A program made the translations under genes and the position numbers. Below, piece after piece: positions 1 through 9,732 of a stretch of 64,000 nucleotides of DNA. The stretch is from Blasia pusilla (Eukaryota > Marchantiophyta > Marchantiopsida > Blasiales). Location: positions 44,268,001 through 44,332,000 of the forward strand of contig CM114272.1 in the NCBI GenBank assembly GCA_050084515.1, given 5' to 3'. Within the stretch, counting starts at the first letter, position 1, and each line of letters begins with the position of its first letter. The notes beneath the pieces are model-generated. The model was given only the letters and a program-made list of their open reading frames with translations. It did no database searches and had not been told where the DNA came from.

Positions 1-115
1 TGGTATCCAGCTCAAAGATCCAACAAACTAAAGATCTTTGCATGCCCAATAGCATCAAAGATCTCAAAATTGGGCATGGTGTACCTATCAGACTTTGTCC
101 AATTTGACTCACGTC
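1..115 (-). mobile_element. Ty3/gypsy reverse transcriptase scrap
   Basis: Read on the minus strand this edge of the window encodes a short stretch of gypsy reverse transcriptase (QTKSDRY, then DAIGHAKIFSLLDL, one stop, AGY). It is nearly the same as the RT of copy B at about 25800-25910, so it is a third copy of the methyltransferase-bearing gypsy family. It is cut by the window edge on one side and loses similarity near position 115 on the other. No flanking repeat is visible. Confidence 0.7.
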
Positions 116-1617
116 CTCAGCATCTCCTGAGTCCCGATTTGGAAGTTCTCGAGGTTTAGCTCCAACTCCAATTGCGCTTCAGTTTAGACGCCTTCTGTTT
201 CTTCCACATGGGTCAGCTCCACATTCTCTCTTCAACCACAACTCCCAAAATTTCCGCAAAACCTATCAGAGCTACGTACAAAAAGACCAATATAGCAAAA
301 CAAATAATCGCAAAGAAATTGACACAAGGAAAGGGGAAGGGAAAGGCTGCATCCAAAAGAACTTCATCGAGGAAGCATTTCGGTGTAAAGCCTGCTGATC
401 TCGAACCGTTGGAGGGTGAAAAATGGTCTTCCATCTCTTAGGAGTGCTCTGTTTGTCTAAGCAAGTGGAAGAAGTCACACTTCGGCATTAGCCCACCTTA
501 GGGGACAAGACTCAGCCCCGAGCATCCTACAAGGTTTGAAGGCAAAATAAAGGAATCTCTCCCAATGGGGTGAGAGGCTCCATTATCATACAAATGATAT
601 TTTCCTAACCTAGTTGAGGGGTTGGAAAATATGTTCAAATCCAAGTCCAAGGGAGCCCCCTGTATCACAATCAAGCGGCCAAGCAATGAAAGAGAACGTA
701 CATTTGAGGCAGCATCTGCAAAAAAATGTCTCAGAAAACCTCACCCAAACATTCAAGAACATTGCTCACCTGCTCAGAGGAAATTGCCTATGCACCTGAA
801 CGTGCCCATATATTAGGTCTAACCCACAAACTAGTGGGACTAAAATATTTCAAAAAGGGCAAAAGCGTCAAGGTGTAGTAATAAGCATTCAGATTGTACT
901 TTGACCATAGTAGGAACCTAGGAGATTCCCCATCTATAGATCGCGAATAATAGAATAGAAAGATCGACTTGCATGTAAAGCTTGCTTGGAAATGAAAACT
1001 TTGTTGGCACTCACTATATCTGAATGTATGGTTACTAAGTTGCGTTTAGTCTCAGAAAGCAACCACAACTTTGAACTCAACTAGGAAACCTGCACTTGGT
1101 CTCAACGTAGTGTTGAGTATAGGCCTCTGCCACCCGAAATTAATCTCAATGAAAGCGTTTGGTCTTAGCATGGAGCCGAAGTAAGAAAAAAATGAGATTC
1201 ATGAGCATGTAGCCGAGAAGAAGCCAGGGCGAGCATGCATGGGCTCAAAAACCTGGACGAGCACGTAGACCAAGGCAAGCACGTAGCCGCAATAACACCT
1301 GAGGGAAGCCAAAGAAAAGAAAGAAAGCGCGCGAGCACAAGCATGTAGCAGCCAAGGAGAGAGGGCGGATGAACTCGAAGCTGCGAAGATGAGGGCGGGC
1401 GAGCATGAGCATAGAGCGTGGGCACAAGCAAAACGAGATGAAGCCTAGGCGGAATGGCTGAATGATGCGGATGCGTCGGGGTTGAGGGTGGTAGAGGGAG
1501 GCTAAGCGAGGGAGGTAGAGGGTCCGACGACCTTGCCGTCAGATCAAAGATCTGATGGTGGTTATCGGTTAGACCCTAGCATCGAATCAAAATCCGACGG
1601 TAGTGCGAGGACCTAGC
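116..1617. other. unassigned stretch without a recognisable gene
   Basis: I see no gene here. A Lys/Arg-rich open frame near 172-441 has no recognisable domain. From about 1190 to 1440 the sequence repeats a loose GAGCA(C/T)GTAG-like motif. Between about 1500 and 1613 lies a segment (minus strand, CTACCGTCGGATTTTGAT and following) that resembles the segment at 18950-19190 beside copy B, so it is part of a dispersed repeat. Confidence 0.5.
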
Positions 1618-1780
1618 TGTCATCTGTAAACATATCGCTACACAACATACATCGTTGTCACCGAGCATAGACACAAATATGCACGATCCCATGCTGACGC
1701 ATGGCATCCAAACAACGAGACGAAAATTACCAAAATATCTCCAATAAATCGAGTTCTCCAACATTGTTTGTTGTGTTATT
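1618..1780 (-). repeat. LTR fragment of the gypsy family (end of A, then B)
   Basis: On the minus strand positions 1755 down to 1618 match block B of copy B (29701-29826): GGAGATATTTTGGT, then CGTCTCGTTG, then GATGTATGTTGTGTAGCGAT. The end is GATGACA, matching the GACA-type terminus of the family. Just upstream on the minus strand GTTGGAGAACTCGATTTA resembles the end of block A. This is a partial terminal repeat; the rest of its element is not present here. Confidence 0.65.
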
Positions 1781-1804
1781 CCCGAATATTAATTGGGAAT
1801 AACA
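1774..1804. repeat. 10-bp inverted repeat hairpin
   Basis: TGTTATTCCC at 1774-1783 is the exact reverse complement of GGGAATAACA at 1795-1804, separated by 11 nt. It lies on the 3' side of the Helitron helicase remnant, where Helitrons carry a terminal hairpin, but I found no clean CTRR end next to it, so that role is only a guess. Confidence 0.5.
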
Positions 1805-2365
1805 TAACACAGTAGGAGTCATATGGCATTGGAGAGTAATATTCCAGACCATTAAGATTTCTGAATCCCGTCGTAAAACTCAAAACCCGAAAAGGGGTTG
1901 CATATTGGTTATTCAAGCTTTCATCTCTCTACACGTGCATGGTGCGCACGGGGTAGGTAAGATGGTAAAGGTAGTGGATATTTCCTTCGACATATATAGT
2001 GTCTATGGTGGTATGCTAGTAGACGAAGATATTGGTGATTTGTTTTGCGGCCATGAGAGAATTAGAGACTCTTAATATCAAGCATGTCATTGCTCTTGCA
2101 TCTCGTTGGCATCCTAATGATGCAAAAACCACTATAAGGTTCCTATAATATAATTGTAAAAAAAAAAATCATCCTAGTATTTCTTTATATTCTACATTTC
2201 GTATGTAATCACTTTCTTTATTTGAATGTTTATCGCTTCCAACGGTAATGTGGATGGAATTTCTCTTCCCTACTCTAAATAATACTACATACACTTGACC
2301 ATGAGAAAATACAAGAGTAGGCAAGTAAATGCCAACCTTTTGCAAAATTTGACCTTGAGACTTAT
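1781..2365 (-). mobile_element. Helitron 3' part, detached from its body
   Basis: This holds the C-terminal end of a Helitron helicase (2169-2364) and about 380 bp of 3' sequence. The body of the same Helitron resumes at 14573. The two parts are separated by the nested insertions between 2366 and 14572, and the sequence TTAT(T) stands on both sides of that insertion (2362-2366 and 14573-14577), as expected for a target duplication. The 3' terminus is not precisely defined. Confidence 0.65.
2169..2364 (-). pseudogene. Helitron helicase, C-terminal segment
   Basis: The translated segment begins [17 protein letters not shown] and continues [13 protein letters not shown], ending VEYKEIL before a stop. 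These match the conserved last motifs of the Pif1-type helicase of plant RepHel proteins (NKSQGQ, GIYLP, FSHGQLYVALSR, final YKE(I/V)L). The fragment starts exactly where the helicase body at 14573-14690 stops (FAMNIN), so the two are halves of one interrupted protein. The helicase unwinds DNA during rolling-circle transposition. This copy cannot be functional. Confidence 0.8.
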
Positions 2366-2688
2366 TGTCACATCTTTTAGGATAGATCAATGAGATCTAG
2401 TAGAGCGCCTTCCAAGACACTAGAGGACAACATCAAGAGGTCAAGGATGACCTGTTGAGGCTACGGGTAACTTGAGAGAGCAGGTTTTCCCTTTATTTTG
2501 GTTCATTTGGAGCCCTATTAAGAAACTTACTATTTTGTGTAAGTTATAGTTTTTGGTATAGTTGACTTTCCACTTTGGGAAATGACCCTTGATCCGCTAT
2601 AGCAGGTCAAAAGCCAAGGAGGTGACCTACGAGCATAAGTTACCGCGGAGAGGGATTGGGAGAGGGTAGGGGATATACCTCCAAGAGA
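2366..2688 (+). repeat. solo LTR, left part (block A)
   Basis: It starts TGTCACATCTTTTAGG directly after TTAT and matches block A of copy B (19216-19709 and 29829-30325) as far as CCTCCAAGAGA. The right part resumes at 14243. Together they form one solo LTR of about 650 bp with block order A then B, ending GCGCACGCCA at 14572. It is interrupted at CAAGAGA by a LINE. Confidence 0.75.
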
Positions 2689-2744
2689 AATATAAACTTT
2701 AATAGAAACTTGGATGGAAAACCCATCGAGATACAAAGGAGGGG
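2689..2744 (-). mobile_element. 3' end of the interrupted LINE
   Basis: This short piece lies between the solo LTR and the GGGG flank of gypsy copy A. Read on the minus strand it ends AAAGTTTATATT followed by the LTR target sequence. CAAGAGA at 2682-2688 reappears at 14243-14249, so this piece and 12602-14242 are the two ends of a single insertion flanked by a 7-bp duplication. Confidence 0.6.
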
Positions 2745-3213
2745 TGTCGTGCGCACATCGTCATACAACATACATCGCTGACATACCATACGAACATACA
2801 TATATAACATAGACGAGAGTATCCACAAACGCAAGTGTACCACAACTGAAATCCGTGAAAGACCTACTGTCATAAAACACGTTTACAATCACATACAATC
2901 GAGCCAAACCCACTCCACGATGGGAGAATCTAGGTCGAAGCTTATGGAAACACCATAGCCAAGAGCTCTACTCACTACCAAGGCTAACTCCCAACGCATA
3001 AGGCTCAACTCAAAGAATCGATCGTTCTTTGAGGGCAAGCCACCTTATATCCTCCAACCTAAGAGCGGGCCCTACTGGGAAAGTCACCCCCAAGTGAGTA
3101 ACCCCAACCCTATGTATGGAACCGCATCTCTACCAAGCCACTACGGTCCTACATAAGGAATGGCCTCTACCAAAGACACCATACTCTATGACATAATCCA
3201 TATGGTCATGACA
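2745..3213 (-). repeat. copy A 3' terminal repeat (A2 then B2)
   Basis: On the minus strand A2 runs 3213 to 2847, from TGTCATGACC to GGATTTCA. B2 runs 2846 to 2745, from GTTGTGGTACAC to GTGCGCACGACA. A2 repeats A1 at the other end of the element; B2 repeats B1 just upstream. A TATA-like box GGATATAAGG lies at 3052-3043 in A2 and its partner at 12440-12431 in A1, so the A block probably carries the promoter. Confidence 0.75.
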
Positions 3214-3321
3214 AATTGTCGTGCGAATCCACATCGTCATACAACAACATACATCGACATACCATACAAACATACATACATAACATAGACGAGAGTATCC
3301 ACAAACGCAAGTGTACCACAA
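3214..3321 (-). repeat. block B1 upstream of the 3' repeat
   Basis: About 108 bp matching B2 at roughly nine positions in ten, ending GCACGACAATT and joined straight to A2. No B block follows A1 at the 5' end. In a normal LTR element B would stand after A in both repeats and nowhere else. This extra B is what gives the A1-interior-B1-A2-B2 order. Confidence 0.75.
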
Positions 3322-3333
3322 CTCGCCCCCTAA
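3322..3333 (-). promoter_or_regulatory. polypurine-like tract
   Basis: On the minus strand TTAGGGGGCGAG stands directly before B1. Copy B has AAGGGGGGCGA at the matching place (29690-29700). Such a tract primes plus-strand DNA synthesis in LTR elements and marks the start of the 3' repeat, which here would be B1 and not A2. Confidence 0.55.
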
Positions 3334-3492
3334 TCGGCGGTTAGGTCCTCTAACTCCCAGGTAGCCCTATACATCTACTACATGCTATACACCTTCTTGG
3401 GTGCCCGAATCGAAGGCCGGGTGCTAGGTTGCCCCATCGTTAGTCGCACATCCGTAATCCATATCATGCAAAGATCAAGTCATCTACCTCTC

Positions 3493-3790
3493 CTAAGTAC
3501 ATCGAGGACAAACCCACCTTCCAAAGAGGAACAACATCCAAACGTGAGTCAAACACATCATGTGCCAACCCCTAGAACACCGATCACACACCAACATACG
3601 GGGCTGCGTTACAGCAGAGACCCACACAACATGCACCTCAAGCTAGCACGTATCATGGCTAAACTTGGGTCAACAGTACCATCCATATTTGGAAGATGAC
3701 ATGGCGCACAATTACGCATATGGTCCTTCCAAACAACTCCATCACGACCCTCCAACATGAGAACTCCGAAGCTAACACCTCACGCACTTT
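3493..3790 (-). pseudogene. PHD finger at the C terminus of the gypsy polyprotein
   Basis: Downstream of the integrase the minus strand encodes a linker (LMLEGRDGVVWKDHM, then HLPNMDGTVDPSL) followed by CMLCGS. After a frameshift comes MLVCDRCSRGWHMMC and then GRWVCPRCT with a stop at 3495-3493. The spacing C-x2-C ... C-x2-C-x4-H-x2-C-x14-C-x2-C and the Trp two residues before the seventh Cys are the PHD (C4HC3) signature. PHD fingers typically bind histone H3 tails, methylated or unmodified at Lys4. Here it occupies the place where chromoviruses carry a chromodomain. All eight zinc ligands are present, though not in one frame. A RING finger is less likely because of the His position and the terminal Trp. 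Confidence 0.75.
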
Positions 3791-5040
3791 CGTAAAATAG
3801 TGCGGCTGCCGTCACATCCAACGTTGTCGGGGCAATCTGCTGCAAATAGACATAGTCCCCCACATGGAACCTACGAATCGATGGTTGATAACCTCCACCC
3901 CGAATGGTTGCATACCGCAACGTATCCCTGTGTTGAGCAATGGCAAGATTCTCAAAGGTGTTGGCATAACTCTCCGAAGAGCTCCCCCGAGAACACACCC
4001 TCATCCACATCTCGGGTCATCAAGGTTCACCACCTCACTAGACTCCCGACAATTCTTCGCTTTGGCAAGTCCGGATCTCGGCCGTATAATGTAAAATAAG
4101 GTGAGAAGGAAGCCAAGGATGCTTGGTGATCGAACCTATACCCCATGGCTAACCATGGCAATCGAACATCCCATTCTCCAAGATGCCCCTTCAGAGGGCC
4201 ATACTTGCGCAATGCCCTCTTCACCGCTCTGAACCACACGCCAGCCAAACCATCCGCCTCTGGATGATCTCGAGACGTGGTCCGATGATCAATCAACGCC
4301 TTGTCACACAAGACCTGAAACTCACCCCAAACTCAGACCCTCGGTCGGTCAAGACTTCAGCGGTGGTGCACCAAAATGACTAAGCACTCTATCCGAAACG
4401 CATACGCCGTTCCTCACTTGCCTTGTCCGGTAATGCCACCAACTCAATCCACTTGAGAAGTGCTCCACCATCACCAACACATATCGATGATGTAAATACC
4501 AACGGTAACGGTCCCCAAAGTCCACACTCCAACGGTAACCCAACCCCATAATAGGCAAGGGGTGTAATTGTGGTGTAGGGGCATTAAATGATGCCCTCAC
4601 CAGTCACAAACCATACAACGTGACACCAAGCCTGCACCTGAGTATGCATGCCACGCCACCAATATTGGCCAAGGAGTAAGCTATACGTACGCTTTACCCC
4701 AAAATGTCCCAATGTCATGGGCATGTCGCACAATGCGCTCTCTCTGAGCCAAATGTGGCACTACTCGTACTCTACCATCCTCCCACATGCGGAGAATATG
4801 TGTTCCCTCCAATCGATACCTCTTAGCACGTTGAAGAACACGGTCTCGCTCCTTGGCACTCACTATGCCGGGCACCCTACTGGTCCGTAGGAACTCCAAC
4901 ACCAACGCATCATCATGAATATCACGCTGATCCGTACCACCATCTCCAACCTTAGGATCAAGGTCGCCATCTACCCTCCGACTAGAGTAAGATATCATGT
5001 GGTCCTCCATACTAGAGTCCACCTAACCAACATAAAAGGC
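3791..5040 (-). pseudogene. gypsy integrase, copy A
   Basis: The segment shows the zinc-binding region (VRHAHDIGTFWGKAY, then YWWRGMHTQVQAW), a core with LTDRGSEF, and the downstream part (GHLGEWDVRLPWLAMGYRFD, then SFSPYFTLYGRDPDLP, then YQPSIRRFHVGDYVYLQQ). It would insert the cDNA into chromosomes. Frames change several times and stops are frequent, so this copy is dead. It lies between RNase H and the PHD-finger tail, the usual Ty3 order apart from the extra tail. Confidence 0.8.
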
Positions 5041-5560
5041 GGATGCATGCCAACCTGGCACCATCTCCTCATCAACCTCGCCATGCCATCTAGCCCCGTT
5101 GTATCCTCTTGGCTAGTACATGGGTTCCTACTCAACCCATCAAGCATCAAGGTTGGCAACTCCGTGTCTATGTACCACCCGGAAGTCATACTCTGTAAGA
5201 TAAGAGTCCACCCGTGCAAGCTCCCCTGTAAGCTTGTCCGACTCCATCAACCACTTGAGCGGTGGTGATCAGTAACAAGGGTAAACATGATCGCCAAACA
5301 AGTAACACCTAAAGTGTGCCATGACCACACACTCTTGCCAAGCACTCTCCCTCATATGAACTATAGCGCGACTCATTTGCATTATTCGAACGACTTGCAT
5401 AGGCCACCACAAACTCCATGTGCTCATCATCATGTTGTGTCAACACCGCCCAAGTCCCAACCTACTCCGATCAGTGTGTAATCGAAATGGGCGCCCTCGA
5501 TAGGTCTCCTCAAGATAGGCGCCGCCACCAACTGGGCCTTAAGCTCCAAAAGCTCTCTCC
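5041..5560 (-). pseudogene. gypsy RNase H, copy A
   Basis: The minus strand encodes EFVVAYASRSNNANESRYSS followed by YEGECLA, and further on the region equivalent to DHQPLKWLME in copy B. These are the standard RNase H motifs after a Ty3 reverse transcriptase. Frameshifts split it, notably after FDYTLIGVG near 5460. Confidence 0.75.
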
Positions 5561-6470
5561 GATCATCTCCCCAATGCCACTCTTGATCTGATTTCAGCAA
5601 TTGGTTCAAAGGCTTTGCCATAGCACTAAATCCCTTCACATACCTCCGATAGTAGTTCGCCAATCCCATGAATGCTCGAACTCTACTCACATCTATCGGA
5701 CGCGGAATAAGTGCAATAGCCTCCACCTTTGCTTGCTGAACTCCCAAACCACCTGGATAGATCACATGACCCAAGTACTCAACATCCTCATGGAAGAACT
5801 TACACTTTCCTGGATGCAAACGTAGACCATGAGCTTTCAACCGCTCAAACACCATCTGCAAATGTATCTGATGCTCCTCCACCGTGTTACTGAACACCAA
5901 GATATCATCAATGTAACACCAAACAAAATCCAACCCTGCTAGGATCCTGTCCATCACTCTTTGAAACTCGGCAGGTGCATTCTTCAACCCAAAGGGTAAG
6001 AATTTCCACTGGTACAAACAATCCTTGCCATGAGAGTTGACACCCCAAAATGCTGTCTTGGCCTTGTAACTCTCCCGAATCGGCAATTGATGGTATCCTG
6101 CCCGAAGATCCAAAGTACTGAAAATCTTTGCCTGTCCCACCACATGAAAGATCTCCTCAGGTGTAGGCATGGCATACCTATCGGCCTTGGTTTGCCGATT
6201 GATAGGACGGTAATCTCCACACATCCGCCTATCCGTGTAGTTGCCATGCATATCCTTTTAGCGAGCATGACAAGTGTGGGCGATGCATACTCTCCATGCG
6301 ACAACTCCACTAATCCAGCCTCCAAAAGGTCCAACGTCCTACTCTGAATCAGGTCCCTCTCCATATCACTATATCGGTAGGGACGACGGAAGATTGGCGT
6401 ATCACTAGCCAAATCAATCCGTATATCGGGTCCAACCAGAGAACCCAACTCCTTCATGCTAAAGGCAAAA
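5561..6470 (-). pseudogene. gypsy reverse transcriptase, copy A
   Basis: The best preserved part of copy A. From about 6457 it reads SDMERDLIQSRTLDLLEAG and VELSHGEYASPTLV; after one frameshift near 6250 an open frame continues to 5430 with DYRPINRQTKADRYAMP, STLDLRAGYHQLPI, PFGLKNAPAEFQRVMD and the catalytic YIDD (about 5915-5904), then FHEDVEYLGHVI and VRAFMGLANYYRRYVKGFS. It copies the element RNA into DNA. The sequence is clearly Ty3/Metaviridae-type. Upstream stands the methyltransferase, an unusual neighbour. Confidence 0.9.
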
Positions 6471-6799
6471 CAACTACTATAAGCACGTAGGAAGGCGTGT
6501 CAGCGCCGTTTCTCACCTCCCGTAAGCTTCGGCCCAAGTAATGGCTCCCAAGTCTCCTCCACTGGCATACTAGAGGGAGAGGACGATGCCATTGGCTGCT
6601 ACGCAACCCCCTCACAAGATGATACACCCTTAGCTACACCATCATCTGAGCAAATAACTCCTCCACCAGCATGAGCAACCAACTCCACATGCCCAGCCAT
6701 TACATCCCATTTACTCCAAGGATGCAAAATACTACTCTCCTTGCCCCCAGCCGATGCCTCTACCGTCCCGGTAGCCATCGAGCTCATTACAAGGGGTGG

Positions 6800-7800
6800 A
6801 AGACCCACAGACATAGTCCGAAGTCGACGCTGCTCGGCCATACCAAGACTCAAAATCCAAGTCAAACAATTAAGGTCCATGGCCTGACCCAACACATGAC
6901 GTCGTGAAGCCTTAGAAATAGAAGCAACCGCTGTCACGCCAGTAGTAAATCCCATCGCACGCTCTCTCTCATCAGCGTTAGGCTCCACCAACGCCGCACA
7001 TGAGAATCCCATACAAGCCCCGGACCACCTTCCTCAGTAGGCATGTGACGCGGGAAAACTCACAAATGTGGGTAGTGCCATCCTAGGCTGGCCCACACGG
7101 TTCACCACTGCCATGGGTGACCGATCAATAACCCTCACCACTTGAGAAAGTCGCCCAGTATCCAAGATACTATCCACTGTAAGGCGAGGATCCCGCTACA
7201 CTGCATCATATGCTCGGACGAGAACCTCCTAGGAAACAAGTTTGTCCACCACAAGCGTGGATGATGTGCACGCTGTGAGCCAACTCATGGCCAGCATCCA
7301 ACAACACCGCTGGTCCAATCCAAGAGCGCACCTCATGAACACTCGCCATCATCCGGTCCGAGTGTCACCCAACAATGGAACATTCTCGAATGTAAGCTAG
7401 AGCACGTGTCGATGAACTGAAGATGTCGTAACACCCGTAACATCTCCCAAAACAATCGAGACCTAGGGTCATGTAATCCCTCACCACGACCAAAGACGTA
7501 TGATGACCACGACATGGCCATCCAAAGCAATCACCAAATCCACAGGACCAATTCTCTCAAGGTCCTGCGCCTCAACAATGCAATGTGTGATGGTAAAGCA
7601 CGCTGGTACCCACGAATAGGCGATGGCGGCAACAACTCAGGATATCTCGCATCAATCGACCAATATGTCGGGATGAGACTCTGGGCCGTCTCATCTCGCT
7701 CCACATACACGTATCTCCAAGACAGGAATACCGGCCTGCAACACTGCTGAGCCAAACCGGTGCTAATCCCACCAAAGAGATCTAACACACAAATGCCCTC
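6800..7800 (-). pseudogene. C5 cytosine DNA methyltransferase domain in gypsy pol, copy A
   Basis: Between protease and reverse transcriptase the minus strand carries C5-methyltransferase motifs in canonical order: motif I VLDLFGGISTGL (7788 downward), YVYVERDE, GPVDLVIA, motif IV GWPCRGH with the catalytic Pro-Cys codons at 7517-7512, GEGLHDPRSRLFWEMLRVL, motif VI ENVPLLGD (7387 downward), a motif-VIII-like HHPRLWWTNL (about 7260-7235), and a C-terminal part with ERAMGFTTGVT and LGQAMDLNCLTWIL. The GIxTGL form of motif I and the DPRSxLFWE stretch look more like Dnmt3 than Dnmt1/CMT. The enzyme would methylate cytosine in DNA. Several frameshifts (one just before the PC motif) break it. Copy B has the same domain at the same place. 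Confidence 0.8.
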
Positions 7801-8089
7801 CGGCGGATCGCCATACAATGGGTGTAGTATCCAAAGGGGATAACCCAATCTGGGCGAAGTAGGAGTCCGTGGGGCCTCCTCTTGCTCGTGAGGTATAATG
7901 ACCTCACACCAAGCCTCTGCACTAGGCGTCGCCTTCTGCCGTAGTGCACCGCTGAACTCCAAAGTGGCACATCCAATGATGAGGATGCCCTTTGCTGCAA
8001 AAATAGGGACCTCCTCTTCCTCCTCATGCGCAGGAGAATCCATAGCGTAAAACATTACCCTCCAAAAAGTCTCATGGCCAAGTGACTAC

Positions 8090-8640
8090 TCCACTAAAAC
8101 CAGCCACAGATGCTAACAACTTGTTGGGGAAGACCCTCTGGTCGAGCCCCGTAAATAAATCTCACAAGAACTTGGCTCATACGTCCATCCCCGGACTGCC
8201 AACCTGGTCTATAAGACGCTGTCTCGATCCAGTAATCCATCTCGAAAACCCATCGGGTACAATCGCTCCTCCAACTAGTACATCATACGACTCGGTGATG
8301 TGACTACATGCAGATACTCCCAACGGGAGCTATCAATCGCATGATCTGGTCTCAAGCATGCAGAAAACTTCTCCGTGTCATGAATTGGGACCTATCATTG
8401 GCTCCTCCAAGTGATGTTTGAATCGGAATGGGCAAGGCTCAAGCTCGACCTCCGAATACCCAAACCAATACATGCCACCTTTCCCAACATCAAGGTTGGG
8501 CACCGAGTCTAACAAGACTCTATCCGGTCTATACACTGTCCTGTAGGACTCACCAATCGGAAGATCCCACCGTTTGTCCAACATACATACACCAGGTGTA
8601 AGCCTCTCACGATCAATGGTGGCCGGGTGGTAATGCATCC
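8090..8640 (-). pseudogene. gypsy aspartic protease region, copy A
   Basis: The segment reads VLLDS (8518-8504), then ELEPCPFRFKH and, after frame changes, ESYDVLVGGAI. Copy B has VLLDSGAQPLMLGK, DLEHCPFRIQT and ESYNVLVGGAV at the same relative position. The (L)LDSGA motif identifies a retroviral-type protease that cuts the polyprotein. The Gly-Ala of the active site is lost in copy A. About 300 bp of unassigned sequence separates it from the methyltransferase. Confidence 0.65.
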
Positions 8641-9099
8641 ATCTTCGCCGCCGCCACCGCTAAGTAGCACCGGTACTCAATGCTACTCGACATAGAGGGT
8701 CGCTCGGTAGAACACCCTCATCCACCTCAACACGTAGCAAGAATACCCCACATTAACACAACGTGGTCGCTACTGAAATACAGGAGCTAAGTCAACTCCT
8801 AAAGCCATCACTCCGTGGCCGAAAACAATGGGGATCCTAACACGAAGTTGCCATCCGCAATCTTTGCATTGATCTTCGCATCCGTGTCTACTACACGCGA
8901 TGTAGATGCCTCGATCCCCACTGCCGGCTCAATAGGATGCATAGGAACCATGGATGGAGTCCTAAGCACCTCGGACAACAAGAATGACTGGGAAGCCTAG
9001 CCTCGCCTCCCGGCCTCACCCCTCTTTGGGTCCAACTCACAAGAGCACCACGTGGCTCGACGCTCGAGTGGCTCCTCTCGAATCGCTGCAGGTGATGCC

Positions 9100-9560
9100 T
9101 CAACTTTGTGCTACACTCGCTTTATAAGAGAGATCATCCCTCCATAAGAGGTGGAAGCCCTGCTCCCGAACTTGATCTATGTTGGATACCGACCATAGTA
9201 GCCAAACTCGCTCCAACCGCTCAATCTCGGCAACCATAGTCGACTCTGTCGTAGTGGTAGGGGTAGCCACCGTAGGCTCTCCAACCACTGGTCCACCTCT
9301 ACCACCCCTACCACCTCTACCACCTCGGCCTCTCGGAGCTACTCCACCACGGCCACGGCCTGATCTCAACTCGGATGAAGATCAAAGCAATGCTCTCGAG
9401 GATGACCTAGTCTCCCGCAATGATCACACTGAGTTGGGGCCGACTGAGGCCCATCCTCCAAAGTCCGTCTTCCATCCTCTTGGGGACAAAACTTCCTAAC
9501 ATGATCACCTCCACATGTCCAACATGATTGTCCTCTGCGGGGCAGCAAATGAAGGCAATG
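9100..9560 (-). pseudogene. gag nucleocapsid: two zinc knuckles and RGG tail
   Basis: Two knuckles lie in one frame (9548-9366): CWTCGGDHVRKFC (C-x2-C-x3-H-x4-C) and CDHCGRLGHPREHC (C-x2-C-x4-H-x4-C). Downstream, in another frame from 9369, is a Gly/Arg-rich tract with the repeated unit GRGG. Zinc knuckles package the element RNA; RGG tracts also bind RNA. Copy B has the same two knuckle types at 22400-22570 followed by a Gly-rich stretch, so the pair is a family feature. Confidence 0.75.
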
Positions 9561-9732
9561 GTCTGCACAAATGTCCTCTAGGACTTGATCGAGGTCGCGT
9601 GTACCCCACGACTCCCACTACTACTACCACCACCACCACTACTACGAGGCGTGAGGTGGGCGGCTGAACACGAAGTAGTAGTTGTATCCCTCTTGAATGC
9701 GGATGTCACCACTCTCCTTCACCATGTTAAGC

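Noticed and set aside
172-441. Lys/Arg-rich open frame of 89 codons
   Set aside because: No known domain, an overlapping antisense frame of similar length, and no splice or expression evidence.
1975-2130. Weak resemblance to a PPR-protein repeat (IYSVYGGMLVDEDIGDLF)
   Set aside because: Only one short stretch, with stops soon after; not enough to claim a captured PPR gene.
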